64,000 nucleotides of DNA from Prescottella equi (GTDB taxonomy: Bacteria; Actinomycetota; Actinomycetes; Mycobacteriales; Mycobacteriaceae), in NCBI RefSeq assembly GCF_020171745.1, contig NZ_JAIVAH010000024.1, positions 1 through 64,000 of the forward strand, given 5' to 3'. Below are positions 17,000 through 27,309 of this stretch, piece by piece (position 1 is the first letter of the stretch; the number at the start of each line of letters is the position of its first letter). The position numbers were made by a program, and so were the translations under genes. The notes under the pieces were generated by a model. The model did no database searches. It was not told where the DNA came from and saw only the letters and a program-made list of their open reading frames with translations.

Positions 17000-18603
17000 C
17001 GACATCAGTGGGGGAGAGCCGGGCAGGTACCGGTGAGGAGGCGATGACCCATCGCCAGATCCTGGAGGTCCTGGCGGGCCTCATCGCGGCGCTGTTCACT
17101 GCGCTGCTCAGTTCGACCATCGTCTCCACGGCGTTGCCGACGATCATCGGTGACCTGAAGGGCAACCAGACGCAGTACGCGTGGGTCATCACCACCGCAC
17201 TGCTCGCGAACGCGGCGTCGACGCCGATCTGGGGCAAGCTCGCCGACCTGTTCAACAAGAAGATCCTGGTCCAGACCTCGATCGTGATCTTCGTGATCGG
17301 TTCGGTCATCGCCGGCTTCGCACACAACGTGCCGGTGCTGCTGGCCGCGCGCGTCGTGCAGGGCATCGGCATGGGCGGCCTGACCGCGCTGGTCGTCGCG
17401 ATCATCGGCAGCATCATCCCGCCGCGTGACCGCGGTCGCTACTCGGGCTACATGGGTGCCGCGATGGCGGTGTCGATGTCGGGTGGGCCGATCCTCGGTG
17501 GTGTCATCGTCGACAGTCCGCTGGGCTGGCGCTGGTGCTTCTTCGTGTGTGTGCCGATCGCCGTCGTCGCCCTGTTCCTGCTGCAGCGCACGCTGCACAT
17601 CGCGACGGAGCGCAAGGAGGACGTCTCCATCGACTGGCTGGGCGCGACGCTGCTCACTGCCGGTGTGAGCATCCTGCTCATCTGGGTGTCGTTCGCGGGC
17701 AAGGCGGACTACTACGACTGGATCTCGAGGGAGTCGGCGATCTACGTGGGCGTCGGCGTCCTGCTGCTGATCGCGACCGTGATCGTCGAGTCGAAGGTCA
17801 AGTCGCCGATCATCCCGCTGAAGATCATCACCGAGAAGACCACGGGTCTGGCGATCATCGCGTCCATCGCGGTCGGCGTGGGCATGTTCGGTGCCACGAC
17901 GTTCCTCGGCCAGTACTTCCAGACCGCACGCGGGCACTCCCCGACGATCGCCGGTGTCCTGACCATCCCGATGGTGATGGGCATGCTCGTCTCGTCGGTC
18001 GTCTCCGGCCAGCTGATCACCCGATTCGGGAAGTGGAAGCCGTTCATCGTCGGCGGCGCGGTGCTGCTGGTCATCGGGTTCGGACTGCTCGGCACGATCG
18101 ATCACGAGACCAGCCTGTGGCTCATCGGCGTGTACATCGCGATCGTCGGTGTCGGCGTCGGCAGCCTGATGCAGAACCTGGTGCTCGCGGTTCAGAACAC
18201 CGTCAGCGTCCAGAACATCGGCTCGGCGAGTAGCTCGGTCGCGTTCTTCCGGACCTTCGGTGGTGCGATCGGCGTGTCGGTCCTCGGTTCGGTGCTCGCC
18301 ACCCGGGTGACGACGCTGTCCGCCGAAGGGTTCGAGAAGCTCGGCATCGACACGCATTCGCCGGGCAGCGGCGGCAACCTCGACCTGAATGCCCTGCCGG
18401 CCCCGATCGCGGACATCATCCGCGGCGCCTACGGCGATGCCACCGGACTGTTGTTCCTGATCGCGGCGGCTGTCGCGCTGATCACGCTCGCCTGCGTGAT
18501 CTTCATCCCGAACACGCCGCTCCGGAAGACCATCGACATCCAGAAGCCGGTGGACTCGGACGAGGCGGCGGAGGCTGTGGAGTCCGCGGACGTCAAGGCC
18601 TGA
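16996..18603 (+). CDS. DHA2 family multidrug MFS exporter (14 helices)
   Basis: A 535-residue drug:H+ antiporter of the EmrB/QacA type. It has LLSSTIVSTALPTIIGDL in the first helix (motif D1-like), the GKLADLFNKKI loop (motif A), ARVVQGIGMGGL (motif B) and SMSGGPILGGVI (motif C, antiporter motif). About fourteen helices are seen. GGGAG precedes ATG 16996. It should expel a hydrophobic or cationic compound that also relieves MarR repression. It ends at a strong terminator shared with the converging ABC transporter. Confidence 0.9.
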   Translation: MTTSVGESRAGTGEEAMTHRQILEVLAGLIAALFTALLSSTIVSTALPTIIGDLKGNQTQYAWVITTALLANAASTPIWGKLADLFNKKILVQTSIVIFVIGSVIAGFAHNVPVLLAARVVQGIGMGGLTALVVAIIGSIIPPRDRGRYSGYMGAAMAVSMSGGPILGGVIVDSPLGWRWCFFVCVPIAVVALFLLQRTLHIATERKEDVSIDWLGATLLTAGVSILLIWVSFAGKADYYDWISRESAIYVGVGVLLLIATVIVESKVKSPIIPLKIITEKTTGLAIIASIAVGVGMFGATTFLGQYFQTARGHSPTIAGVLTIPMVMGMLVSSVVSGQLITRFGKWKPFIVGGAVLLVIGFGLLGTIDHETSLWLIGVYIAIVGVGVGSLMQNLVLAVQNTVSVQNIGSASSSVAFFRTFGGAIGVSVLGSVLATRVTTLSAEGFEKLGIDTHSPGSGGNLDLNALPAPIADIIRGAYGDATGLLFLIAAAVALITLACVIFIPNTPLRKTIDIQKPVDSDEAAEAVESADVKA

Positions 18604-18620
18604 CGCCCGCCCGACAGCTA

Positions 18621-18661
18621 CGAAAGCGGCCCGCAACCGGAGAGGTTGCGGGCCGCTTTCG
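18621..18661. terminator. Bidirectional terminator between the MFS and ABC genes
   Basis: An 18-base perfect stem (18621-18638 with 18644-18661) closes a GGAGA loop and is flanked by AAAG/CTTT ends. It lies between the converging MFS exporter and ABC permease genes. Confidence 0.9.
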
Positions 18662-18675
18662 TGGGTCGATTCCGT

Positions 18676-19506
18676 CTAGGTCTTGCGGTTGTACAGGCGC
18701 ATCGTCAGCGGACCGAAGACGACGATGAATCCGGCGCACCAGAGCAGCACGCCCGACATCTGGCCGACCTCGAACGAGCCGTCGCACAGTGCGCGCAGAG
18801 TCGTGACCAGGTGGCTGATCGGGTTGACCTCGACGAACGCCTGCAGCCAGCCGGGCATCGTCGACGGGTCGACGAAGATGTTGCTGGCGAACGTGAGCGG
18901 GAACAGGATGAACATCGACACGCCCATGACGGCCTGTTCGGTCCGCATCAGCATCGCGAACATCGTCCACACCCACGACAGGCTGAACGAGAACAACAGC
19001 AACAGCAGGACCGAGAGAACCACGCCGACCACGCCGCCGGCCGGTCGGAATCCGAGGATCAGGCCCAGGATCAGCACGATGATCGACGCGATCGTATAGC
19101 GGACGATATCGCCGAACAGGGCGCCGACCAGCGGCGACGGTCGCCAGATCGGCAGCGACCGGAAGCGGTCGAACACGCCCTTCTCGATGTCCTTGTTCAG
19201 CGTCAGGCCGGTGTACATCGTGATCATGACGACGGTCTGGACCAGGATTCCCGGGATCAGGTACTGCACGTAGGCGTCGGTCGAGCCGGCGAGGGCGCCG
19301 CCGAACAGGAACGTGAACATCAGCGTGAACATGATCGGGAACATCGTCACGTCGAACAGTTGCTCCGGCACGTGCTTGATCTTGAGCAGGGCGCGCCAGC
19401 CGAACGACATCGAGGTCGACAGCGCGTTCGGTCGCGGCGGGCGGGGCCCCGGCATCTGCAGGACGTTGCCGACCGCCTGCGCCGAGGTGGTGATGGTGTC
19501 GGTCAT
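18676..19506 (-). CDS. ABC-2 type transporter permease (DrrB-like)
   Basis: A 276-residue permease with six hydrophobic helices from about residue 50, matching ABC-2/DrrB permeases ([33 protein letters not shown] near the end). It should form a membrane dimer with the ATPase encoded just upstream. Start ATG 19506 overlaps the ATPase stop by four bases. Relatives export antibiotics or lipids; the substrate here is unknown. Confidence 0.9.
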   Translation of the reverse strand: MTDTITTSAQAVGNVLQMPGPRPPRPNALSTSMSFGWRALLKIKHVPEQLFDVTMFPIMFTLMFTFLFGGALAGSTDAYVQYLIPGILVQTVVMITMYTGLTLNKDIEKGVFDRFRSLPIWRPSPLVGALFGDIVRYTIASIIVLILGLILGFRPAGGVVGVVLSVLLLLLFSFSLSWVWTMFAMLMRTEQAVMGVSMFILFPLTFASNIFVDPSTMPGWLQAFVEVNPISHLVTTLRALCDGSFEVGQMSGVLLWCAGFIVVFGPLTMRLYNRKT

Positions 19507-20492
19507 GACGAGGTCCCCTCGAGGGTGTCGGAGTCTGCGGTGGTCTCGGTGCCGTGCCCGGTCAGGGCGAGGAAGACCTCGTCCAGGCTGGGCTGGCCGA
19601 GTGCGAACGTCGTGACGGCGAGGTTCTCGTCGTCCAGGGCCGCGAGGGCGCGGGCTACCCGCTGCGGGTCGTCGAGGCGCGCCGTCAGCGCCGCGGGATC
19701 GGATTCCAGGGTGACGGGGACGCCGAGTGTGCGTTCGAGGGTGGCGGCAGCGTCGGCCCGCCGGGACGGTTCCGCGACCCGGACGTGCAGCGCCCCCGAT
19801 CCCACCGACGCCTTGAGTTCGCCGGTGGTGCCCTCGGCGATGACCTTGCCGTGGTCGATCACGGCGATCCGGTCGGCCAGCTGGTCCGCTTCGTCGAGGT
19901 ACTGCGTCGTGAGCAGGACGGTGGTTCCCCCCGCGACCAGCGCGCGGACGATCTCCCACACCTGGTTGCGGCTGCGGGGATCGAGACCGGTGGTCGGCTC
20001 GTCGAGGAAGATCAGTTCGGGGGTGACGATGATGCTCGCGGCGATGTCGATGCGTCGGCGCATGCCGCCCGAGTAGGTCTTGACCTGGCGACCGCCGGCC
20101 TCCCGGAGGCCGAATGCGTCGAGCAGCTGGTCGCAGCGAGATCGTGCCGCGGCCCGCGAGTACCCGTAGAGGCGGCCGAGCAGGATGAGGTTCTCGGTGC
20201 CCGTCAGGTCCTCGTCGAGCGACGCGAACTGACCGGTCAGGGAGACCTTGCCGCGGACCGTCTCGGCCTCTTTGGTGACGTCGTGGCCCAGCACTCGCGC
20301 CGAGCCGCCGTCGATCGGCAGCAGCGTCGCGAGCATGCGGATCGTCGTCGTCTTCCCGGCGCCGTTGGGGCCGAGCACGCCGTACACGCCGCCCGTCGGT
20401 ACCGCGAGGTCGACGCCGTCGACGGCGGTGTTGGAGCCGAATCGTTTGATCAAGCCGTGCGTTTCGATGGCCAGTGCGTTGTCGGGGATCAT
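19503..20492 (-). CDS. ABC transporter ATP-binding protein (DrrA family)
   Basis: A 329-residue ATPase. Walker A is GPNGAGKTT (about residue 42), the signature is YSGGMRRR, Walker B is [13 protein letters not shown], and the switch region is [17 protein letters not shown]-terminal domain of about 100 residues, typical of daunorubicin-resistance DrrA proteins, ends in DEVFLALTG. It powers the DrrB-like permease with which it overlaps. Start ATG 20492. Confidence 0.93.
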   Translation of the reverse strand: MIPDNALAIETHGLIKRFGSNTAVDGVDLAVPTGGVYGVLGPNGAGKTTTIRMLATLLPIDGGSARVLGHDVTKEAETVRGKVSLTGQFASLDEDLTGTENLILLGRLYGYSRAAARSRCDQLLDAFGLREAGGRQVKTYSGGMRRRIDIAASIIVTPELIFLDEPTTGLDPRSRNQVWEIVRALVAGGTTVLLTTQYLDEADQLADRIAVIDHGKVIAEGTTGELKASVGSGALHVRVAEPSRRADAAATLERTLGVPVTLESDPAALTARLDDPQRVARALAALDDENLAVTTFALGQPSLDEVFLALTGHGTETTADSDTLEGTSS

Positions 20493-20648
20493 CAGGTCCT
20501 CGTGGTCTGCGTGGTGCGCGGTTGGTTGACGTCACTTTTCGATCGCTGACCCAGCCTCGCGGATGCGGGTGCCGGGCGCAAACACTTTTCGGTCCGCGGA
20601 CGAACTCGCCGACTCGCGTACGGACCGGTCTTGCGGTATACGGGACAA

Positions 20649-21527
20649 GTGGATTCCGCGCTTACGTTGACCGTCGTCGTACCCGCCTACAACGAAGAAA
20701 CCTATATCGGTGCCTGCCTCGTGTCGCTGCTCGCGCAGGAACGGGACCTGCACGAGATCATCGTGGTCGACAACAACTCGACCGACGGCACCGCCGGGAT
20801 CGTCGAGGAGTTCGCCGAACGACACCCGATGGTGCGGCTGATCCGGGAATCGCGGCCCGGTGCGGTCCACGCCCGCAACGCCGGATTCGACGCCGCGACC
20901 GGTGACATCGTCGGGCGCGTCGATGCGGACACCCGCGTCGCGTCCGATTGGGCCCGTGCGGTTCTGGACTTCTTCGCTCGCCCCGACACCGCCGACATCG
21001 GGGCGATCACCGGGCTGAGCAACTCGTACGACTCGCCGTACCGCGGCTTCAAGGGCTGGTACGTGGACCGCCTCGTCCGGAAGGGGATTCTGGGTGGCGG
21101 GCAACGGATCCGGAACCTCCACGGGGCCAACATGGCGCTGCGCAGGTCGACCTGGGATCGGGTGCGCGGCGCGGTCAGCACCGACCTCGACGTACACGAG
21201 GACGCGGATCTCGCGTTGTGCGTCTGCGCCGAGGACATCGGTATCGTCCAGTTGACCGAGATGCGGGCCGATGTGTCGCCGCGGCGCGCGCTGACGCCGC
21301 CGTTCGAGTTCTCGCGCTACATCGACGCGGGTATCAAGACGCTCGAGCGTCACGGCGCGCTGACCCCGCAGCATCGTCGGATGCTGCGGCTGCACTGGTT
21401 CACACATCTCGGTGCGTACCTTGCATATCGCCCGTACGACCCCGATCTGGGCAGGTTCACCGTCCGACGATTGTTCTTCGGTGGGCCGGCGCGGACCATG
21501 CCGGTCGTCGCAACCGTCGACCGGTAG
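20649..21527 (+). CDS. Glycosyltransferase family 2 protein
   Basis: A 292-residue GT2 enzyme. It has LTVVVPAYNEETYIGACLVSL at the nucleotide-binding strand, EIIVVDNNSTDGT, the metal-binding motif GRVDADT (DxD), and HEDADLAL, the usual catalytic acidic motif. It lacks clear membrane helices. It probably transfers a sugar to an envelope lipid or polysaccharide; the acceptor cannot be told. The start is GTG 20649; an in-frame TTG at 20631 is less likely. It is divergent from the Drr-like ABC genes. Confidence 0.87.
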   Translation: MDSALTLTVVVPAYNEETYIGACLVSLLAQERDLHEIIVVDNNSTDGTAGIVEEFAERHPMVRLIRESRPGAVHARNAGFDAATGDIVGRVDADTRVASDWARAVLDFFARPDTADIGAITGLSNSYDSPYRGFKGWYVDRLVRKGILGGGQRIRNLHGANMALRRSTWDRVRGAVSTDLDVHEDADLALCVCAEDIGIVQLTEMRADVSPRRALTPPFEFSRYIDAGIKTLERHGALTPQHRRMLRLHWFTHLGAYLAYRPYDPDLGRFTVRRLFFGGPARTMPVVATVDR

Positions 21528-21552
21528 ACACGGCGGGGAGCCGGGAGCAGCG

Positions 21553-23376
21553 TCAGGGCCGCCCGTGCTGCTCGAACGTCCGCAACAGCACTTCCAGCTG
21601 TCCGTAGGCCACCGCGGCGAGACGTTCGAGCAGCGCCGCCTTGACCCCCGGCGCGCTCCCGGTGAGCCGGGCGAACCCGTCCGGCGGCAGGACGGCGAGG
21701 GTGAGCGTGGTGTCGGCGCGGACGTCGTTGAGATAGGTGGACCCGAGCAGGGTCGGCATCTCCCCGAACGACATTCCGGCGGACAGCGTGGTGATCCGGT
21801 GGATCGCGCCGTCGTCGGTGGTCACGGTGGTGCTCGCCCGCCCGGACAGGATGAGGTGGATGCCCGACGCGGGTGCGCCGCGCCGCGCGATGATCTCGCC
21901 GCGCGCGCTGGTCCGTAGTTCCAATTCGTCGGTGAAGCGCTCGAACTGGGCGGCGGTCAGGTCGGCCAGGAGCGGATGTTCCTCGAGTTCGATCGACTCC
22001 GGCTGCCGGCCGGCGCCGCAGTGGCCGTCCAACAGGACGTCCTCGCACCAGCGGGTCGCCGAGTCGAGGTCCACGAACACCCGTCCGTGTGGATCGTCGG
22101 GAGTCAGGCTCGATACGGCGTGCCCGAACAGGCCGTCGGGGTCGACGAGGGCCGTGCGGCACCCGGAGGTGGCGAGATCGGCACGCAACGCCTCGATCAT
22201 CCGCCGGGCGACGCCGCTGACGTCGTCGACCCGGCGCACGTCGACCACGACCACTTCGAGGTCCGTCCGCTCGGCATCGATCTCGCGGACCGCGGTTTCG
22301 GCGCCTGCGAACAGCAGGTCGCCGTGCAACTCGTAGATCCGTCCGCGATCGCCGAACGCCTCCAGGGACTGCTGCTCGGCCTCGGTGCGCCGCGTACGCG
22401 AGGGGGCCTCGGAGACGCTGTACCGTGCCCTGATCGACGACCGGGCCGCGCGGGTGACGTGCAGGAAGTGCAGTTCCAGATCGCGGGAGAGTTCACGGCA
22501 CGCCTGCACTCCGCGAACGCTGTTGCCGTGCCGGTCCAGCCGGGGCGAGTAGACCGCGATTCCCAACTGGCCGGGCAGCACGGCCAGGACGCCGCCTCCG
22601 ACGCCGCTCTTGGCGGGCATGCCCACCTCGGTCACCCACTCTCCGGCGGCGTCGTACATTCCGCACGTCGTCATGACGCTGAGCACCCGTTCGACCAGTG
22701 CCGGGTTGAGCACGCGGTCCCGGGTGAGTGGGTTGACGCCGTTGTTGGCGAGGGTCGCCGCCATCAGGGCGAGGTCGCGACCCGTGACGTCGATCGAGCA
22801 CTGCCGGAAGTAGACGTCGACGGCGTCGTCGGGATCGCCGGTGATGACGCCGAAGGACCGGAGCATGTAGCCGATCGCGCGGTTGCGGTGTCCGGTGCGG
22901 GCCTCGGAGTCGTACACGGCCTCGTCGAGGGTGAGGCTGCGTCCCGCGCAGCGCGAGTACAGCGTACGAATGCGCTCGAACTGCTCGGCAGGATTCGCGC
23001 CCGTCACGAGCGAGGCCGCGGTGATCGCGCCGGCGTTGATCATCGGGTTGCGCGGGCGTTCGGTGTCCGGATCCAGGCTGATCTCGTTGAACGGCTCCCC
23101 GGACGGTTCGACGTCGATCTTCTCGGCGACGGCATCGACACCACGGTCGGCGAGCGCGAGCGCGTAGGTGAACGGCTTCGAGATGGACTGGATCGTGAAC
23201 GGCACGGACGTGTCGCCGACCTCGTAGACGTGCCCGTCTGCAGTGGCCACCGCGATGCCGAGGCCGTCGGGCGCCACGGCCGCCAGTTCCGGGATGTAGT
23301 CGGCGACCTCGCCGTTCCGGTCGGTCCGGACGACGTCGTACACGCGGGTGATGAACTCGTCGACCACGTTGCCCAT
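21553..23376 (-). CDS. glsA: Glutaminase fused to STAS and cyclic-nucleotide-binding-like domains
   Basis: A 607-residue three-domain protein. Residues about 1-305 are a serine-dependent glutaminase (QSISKPFTYALAL with the Ser-x-x-Lys catalytic motif, RPRNPMINAGAI, GMPAKSGVGGGVLAVLPG), converting glutamine to glutamate and ammonia. Residues about 350-455 are a STAS domain (ELHGDLLFAGAETAV...). Residues about 480-600 are a cNMP-binding fold (GEIIARRGAPASGIHLILSG, MSFGEMPTLLG). Its phosphate-binding cassette lacks the usual Arg-Ser/Thr-Ala, so the ligand is uncertain. The extra domains suggest allosteric control. Start ATG 23376 has no clear ribosome site. Confidence 0.9.
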   Translation of the reverse strand: MGNVVDEFITRVYDVVRTDRNGEVADYIPELAAVAPDGLGIAVATADGHVYEVGDTSVPFTIQSISKPFTYALALADRGVDAVAEKIDVEPSGEPFNEISLDPDTERPRNPMINAGAITAASLVTGANPAEQFERIRTLYSRCAGRSLTLDEAVYDSEARTGHRNRAIGYMLRSFGVITGDPDDAVDVYFRQCSIDVTGRDLALMAATLANNGVNPLTRDRVLNPALVERVLSVMTTCGMYDAAGEWVTEVGMPAKSGVGGGVLAVLPGQLGIAVYSPRLDRHGNSVRGVQACRELSRDLELHFLHVTRAARSSIRARYSVSEAPSRTRRTEAEQQSLEAFGDRGRIYELHGDLLFAGAETAVREIDAERTDLEVVVVDVRRVDDVSGVARRMIEALRADLATSGCRTALVDPDGLFGHAVSSLTPDDPHGRVFVDLDSATRWCEDVLLDGHCGAGRQPESIELEEHPLLADLTAAQFERFTDELELRTSARGEIIARRGAPASGIHLILSGRASTTVTTDDGAIHRITTLSAGMSFGEMPTLLGSTYLNDVRADTTLTLAVLPPDGFARLTGSAPGVKAALLERLAAVAYGQLEVLLRTFEQHGRP

Positions 23377-23541
23377 GGAGCAACAGTAGGATGAGCGAAC
23401 AGTCTTGGTTGTGTCATCCGGCACGGATCGGCCGCGGCGGTGTCGTGGAATCGGTGCCGGACGGCGCCGTCTCCGGTGGCTCCGTAGACTTGTCGGGCTG
23501 TCGCGTGACAGCCTGTGAACCTGCTGGAGGGAGCGATCTCG

Positions 23542-25485
23542 TTGGGTGTCCTTGCCCGCATCCAGACGCCTGACGACCTGCGTCGGCTCGACCCGGAGGA
23601 GCTCCGCGAGCTCGCCTCGGAGATCCGCGAGTTCCTGGTGCAGAAGGTGTCCGCGACCGGCGGCCATCTCGGTCCCAACCTCGGTGTCGTCGAGTTGACG
23701 CTCGCGCTGCACCGGGTGTTCGAGTCCCCCTCCGACCCGATCATCTTCGACACCGGCCACCAGGCCTACGTCCACAAGATCCTCACCGGTCGCAAGGACG
23801 AGTTCGATTCGCTGCGCAAGCAGGGCGGACTCTCCGGCTATCCGTCGCGCGCCGAGAGCGAACACGACTGGGTCGAGTCGTCGCACGCGTCGGCGGCGCT
23901 GTCCTACGCGGACGGGCTGGCGAAGGCGTTCGAGCTGTCGGGACAGCGTGACCGCCACGTGGTGGCCGTGGTGGGCGACGGTGCCCTGACCGGCGGCATG
24001 TGCTGGGAGGCGCTCAACAACATCGCTGCCGGCAAGGACCGTTCGGTCGTCATCGTCGTCAACGACAACGGCCGGTCGTATGCGCCCACGATCGGCGGCC
24101 TCGCCGACCATCTCGCGTCGCTGCGCCTGCAGCCCGGCTACGAGCGGATCCTCGACAACGGCCGGCGCATGGTCAAGAAGATGCCGTGGGTCGGGCGCGC
24201 CGCGTACCAGCTGCTGCACGGGATGAAGGCGGGCCTCAAGGACGCCGTCAGCCCGCAGGTGATGTTCACCGATCTCGGGATCAAGTACCTCGGCCCGGTC
24301 GACGGGCACGACGAGGCCGCGATGGAGTCGGCGCTGCGTCGCGCGAAGGCGTTCGGCGGCCCGGTGATCGTCCACGCGGTCACCCGCAAGGGCATGGGCT
24401 ACGCGCCCGCCGAGAACCATCTCGCCGACCAGATGCACGCCACCGGCGTCATCGACCCGCTCACGGGTCGGGCCCGTGGAACATCCGCACCCGACTGGAC
24501 GTCGGTCTTCTCCGCCGAGCTGGTCGCGCAGGCCGAGCAGCGGGACGACGTCGTCGCGATCACCGCGGCGATGCCCGGCCCCACCGGGCTCGCGGCGTTC
24601 GGCGAGCGATTCCCGGAGCGGATGTTCGACGTCGGCATTGCCGAGCAGCACGCCGTCACCTCGGCCGCGGGTCTCGCTCTCGGCGGGATGCACCCCGTCG
24701 TCGCGATCTACTCGACGTTCCTCAACCGGGCGTTCGATCAGCTCCTCATGGACGTCGCGCTGCTGAAGCAGCCCGTGACGATCGTCCTCGACCGCTCCGG
24801 CGTGACCGGCGCCGACGGCGCGAGCCACAACGGCATGTGGGATCTGTCGCTCCTCGGCATCGTCCCCGGCATCCGGGTCGCGGCCCCGCGCGATGCGGCG
24901 ACGCTGCGCGAGGAACTGGACGAGGCGCTGGCGGTGACCGACGGACCGACCGTCATCCGGTTCCCCAAGGGTGCCGTCGGCGACGACGTCCCGGCGATCC
25001 GACGCCTCGACGGTGTGGTGGACGTACTGCAGATGCCGGAGGGGGATCGCGGCGACGTGCTCCTCGTCGCGGTGGGCTCGTTCGCCGGCGTCGCGATGGA
25101 GGCGGCCGAACGTCTCGCGCAGCACGGCATCACCGCAGCGGTGATCGATCCGCGCTGGGTGCTGCCGGTGCCCGAGTCCGTGATCAAGCTCGCCGACAGC
25201 TTCCGGATGGTCGTCACGATCGAGGACAGCGGACTGCACGGCGGCATCGGGTCCACGGTGTCGGCGGCGCTCCGGGCCGCCGGCGTGGATGTGCCGTGCC
25301 GGGATCTCGGTGTGCCGCAGCAGTTCCTCGACCACGCGTCGCGCGACCAGATTCATCGCGAACTCGGCCTCACCGCGCAGGACATCACCCGCCAGATCAC
25401 CGGGTGGGTCGTCGGCCTGGACCGCGCTCGCACCGGCGGCGGGATCGACGAGGACGCGGACAAGTCGAATCCCGCCATCGGCTGA
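23542..25485 (+). CDS. dxs: 1-deoxy-D-xylulose-5-phosphate synthase
   Basis: A 647-residue thiamine-diphosphate enzyme and first step of the MEP isoprenoid pathway, condensing pyruvate and glyceraldehyde-3-phosphate. It shows [33 protein letters not shown], the ThDP motif [32 protein letters not shown] with the catalytic Glu, and [15 protein letters not shown]. Length and sequence match mycobacterial Dxs1 closely. TTG 23542 with GGAGG upstream gives the homologous N-terminus. Confidence 0.97.
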   Translation: MGVLARIQTPDDLRRLDPEELRELASEIREFLVQKVSATGGHLGPNLGVVELTLALHRVFESPSDPIIFDTGHQAYVHKILTGRKDEFDSLRKQGGLSGYPSRAESEHDWVESSHASAALSYADGLAKAFELSGQRDRHVVAVVGDGALTGGMCWEALNNIAAGKDRSVVIVVNDNGRSYAPTIGGLADHLASLRLQPGYERILDNGRRMVKKMPWVGRAAYQLLHGMKAGLKDAVSPQVMFTDLGIKYLGPVDGHDEAAMESALRRAKAFGGPVIVHAVTRKGMGYAPAENHLADQMHATGVIDPLTGRARGTSAPDWTSVFSAELVAQAEQRDDVVAITAAMPGPTGLAAFGERFPERMFDVGIAEQHAVTSAAGLALGGMHPVVAIYSTFLNRAFDQLLMDVALLKQPVTIVLDRSGVTGADGASHNGMWDLSLLGIVPGIRVAAPRDAATLREELDEALAVTDGPTVIRFPKGAVGDDVPAIRRLDGVVDVLQMPEGDRGDVLLVAVGSFAGVAMEAAERLAQHGITAAVIDPRWVLPVPESVIKLADSFRMVVTIEDSGLHGGIGSTVSAALRAAGVDVPCRDLGVPQQFLDHASRDQIHRELGLTAQDITRQITGWVVGLDRARTGGGIDEDADKSNPAIG

Positions 25486-25491
25486 CCGGGC

Positions 25492-27087
25492 CTATCGGAA
25501 GGCAGCCTCGAGTGCCTTGACCCCGACCTTGGGGTCGAGCAGTCCGTGGTAGATCGGCGGAATGGGCTTGTCGACGGCGAACAGCGTGTAGACGGCGTGC
25601 ATTGCGCCGTGGACCGAGTACTCGACGGTGAACACGACGTCCTCGGGCAGTGAGGTGAACTGTCCGAGGAACGCGAAGTTCTGCGCCCCGTCTGGGATCA
25701 CCTTCGGGCGGTCCTCCGGGACACGGCGGCTGAACAGCGCGGACGCGTACGGCATCATCACCGTCGTCACGTCGGTGGTGGCGAGCACCTCGTCGAGCAT
25801 GTCCTCGAAGCCGAACTGGTGGATCAGTTCGGTGAGGATCTCCTTCCCGGTGGCCTGCGACATCTTCTTCTTGATGTAGTCGCCCTCGTTGTCGATGTCG
25901 AAGCCGTATCCCCACAGCGTGGTGACGTCCTCGGGTTGCTGCGGGAAATGCGGCTGGTAGGCGATCACCGTCGACAGGTGCCAGCCCGACTCGAACCACG
26001 TGGACAGGGCACCGGTTCCGGGTTCGTTGCCGGTGTACTCGGTGATGCGGCGGAGCAGTTTGTCGCCGCGCATCGTGAGGGTGAACGACTCCCACTTGTT
26101 CTCGTCGATGTTCCCGTAGAAGGTGTTGGGCCGGCCGAAGTCGGACGCCTTCTTCGCGACCTCCTCCCACAGCGACCAACTGCGATCGACGCGGTCGCGG
26201 ATCAGTGCGGGCACGTCGTCGTTGCCCCCGTAGGTGGTGTCCGCCGTGATCGACCCGAGCGTGGCGAACATGAAGTCGTTCTCGCCCAGTTCGATCGTCG
26301 AGGTTCCGTCGGCGTCCTCGATGTGCAGTCGGGTCGCCCGGCGGGGCTGTCCTGCCTGTGCGAAGTCGATGTCGACGACCCGGGTCGCGAACCGGACGTC
26401 GACACCCCGGGTCCACATCCAGCGCTGCAGTGGAACGACCATCGAGTCGTACTGGTTGTAGACGGTGCGCCGGACGCCGGAGAGCGTGTGGATCCGGGGG
26501 AACTCCTGGACGAAACGCAGGAAGTAGCGCCGGAGTTCGGCGGCGGAGTGCCACTTCTGGAACGCGAACGTGGTGCGCCACATCTGCCAGAAGTTGGTGG
26601 TGAAGAAGTGCTCACCGAACATCTCGTCGATGCGCCGGGCGCCGAGGGCGCGTTCGGGCAGGCCCAGCAGGCGCATCATCTCGAGTCGATCCCTGTTGTC
26701 GAGTCCGAGCTGCGACGCGTCGATGATGTTGTGCCGCGAATCGATCAGGCGCGCTTTGTCGTTCGTCTTGACCCTCTCGTTGAAGTCGAGGATCTCCTGC
26801 CGGACGCTGATGTCGGGATTCTCGAGCGAGGGGATCGACTCGAACAGATTCCACGTGCACTGGTACGCCTCCTCCTCGAGCATGCGTCCCCCTCGGGTGA
26901 CCCAGCCGTCGGTGACGGCGGGGGAGCGGGCACCGTCGAGGGAGCCGCCTTCGATGTCGAGTTGTTCGAGGATGTGCACGTTCTCGCCCGGTACCCCGGC
27001 ATCTCGGACTGCGAAGGCGGCGGCGGCCATTCCGGCAATGCCGCCGCCGACGATCCAGATGTGGGCCTGTTTCGGGTCGACGCTCAT
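25492..27087 (-). CDS. ohyA: Oleate hydratase (FAD-dependent)
   Basis: A 531-residue protein. It has the FAD-binding motif HIWIVGGGIAGMAAAAFAVRD, EGGSLDGA, the GGRMLEEEAYQCTWNL segment, FAFLGQFTSLPEDVVFTVEY and a C-terminal domain, all typical of the MCRA/oleate hydratase family. It adds water across the cis-9 double bond of free unsaturated fatty acids to give 10-hydroxy acids, probably a membrane-associated detoxification. The start is firm: GGGAGGAACCC directly precedes ATG 27087. It converges on dxs with a six-base gap. Confidence 0.95.
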   Translation of the reverse strand: MSVDPKQAHIWIVGGGIAGMAAAAFAVRDAGVPGENVHILEQLDIEGGSLDGARSPAVTDGWVTRGGRMLEEEAYQCTWNLFESIPSLENPDISVRQEILDFNERVKTNDKARLIDSRHNIIDASQLGLDNRDRLEMMRLLGLPERALGARRIDEMFGEHFFTTNFWQMWRTTFAFQKWHSAAELRRYFLRFVQEFPRIHTLSGVRRTVYNQYDSMVVPLQRWMWTRGVDVRFATRVVDIDFAQAGQPRRATRLHIEDADGTSTIELGENDFMFATLGSITADTTYGGNDDVPALIRDRVDRSWSLWEEVAKKASDFGRPNTFYGNIDENKWESFTLTMRGDKLLRRITEYTGNEPGTGALSTWFESGWHLSTVIAYQPHFPQQPEDVTTLWGYGFDIDNEGDYIKKKMSQATGKEILTELIHQFGFEDMLDEVLATTDVTTVMMPYASALFSRRVPEDRPKVIPDGAQNFAFLGQFTSLPEDVVFTVEYSVHGAMHAVYTLFAVDKPIPPIYHGLLDPKVGVKALEAAFR

Positions 27088-27241
27088 GGGTTCCTCCCGC
27101 CGCGGCACGCCCGGTGGCATTCGTCCCGACGGCGTCCGGTGCCGCTCGGTGCAACGTCGCGGGATCCACGACCAGTGTCGGCCGGGCCGTTCGGGCCCGT
27201 CAACCGGTGGTCGTGGTGGCCGGGTCGAGTATCGCTGTCCG

Positions 27242-27254
27242 GCAAATGATTTGC
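27242..27254. promoter_or_regulatory. Palindrome between the oleate hydratase and pentapeptide genes
   Basis: GCAAAT (27242-27247) and ATTTGC (27249-27254) form a perfect inverted repeat around one base. It lies in the 222-base divergent region and is AT-richer than its surroundings. It could be an operator for one or both genes. Confidence 0.4.
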
Positions 27255-27309
27255 ACGCATGGTCCGGATCGTGCGGAAATGGTGATTCCCGATCCGTCAG
27301 GAGGTCCCG

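Noticed and set aside
23377-25356. Extension of the glutaminase frame upstream across dxs
   Set aside because: The extra 660 residues are antisense to dxs; the glutaminase domain begins at the ATG at 23376.
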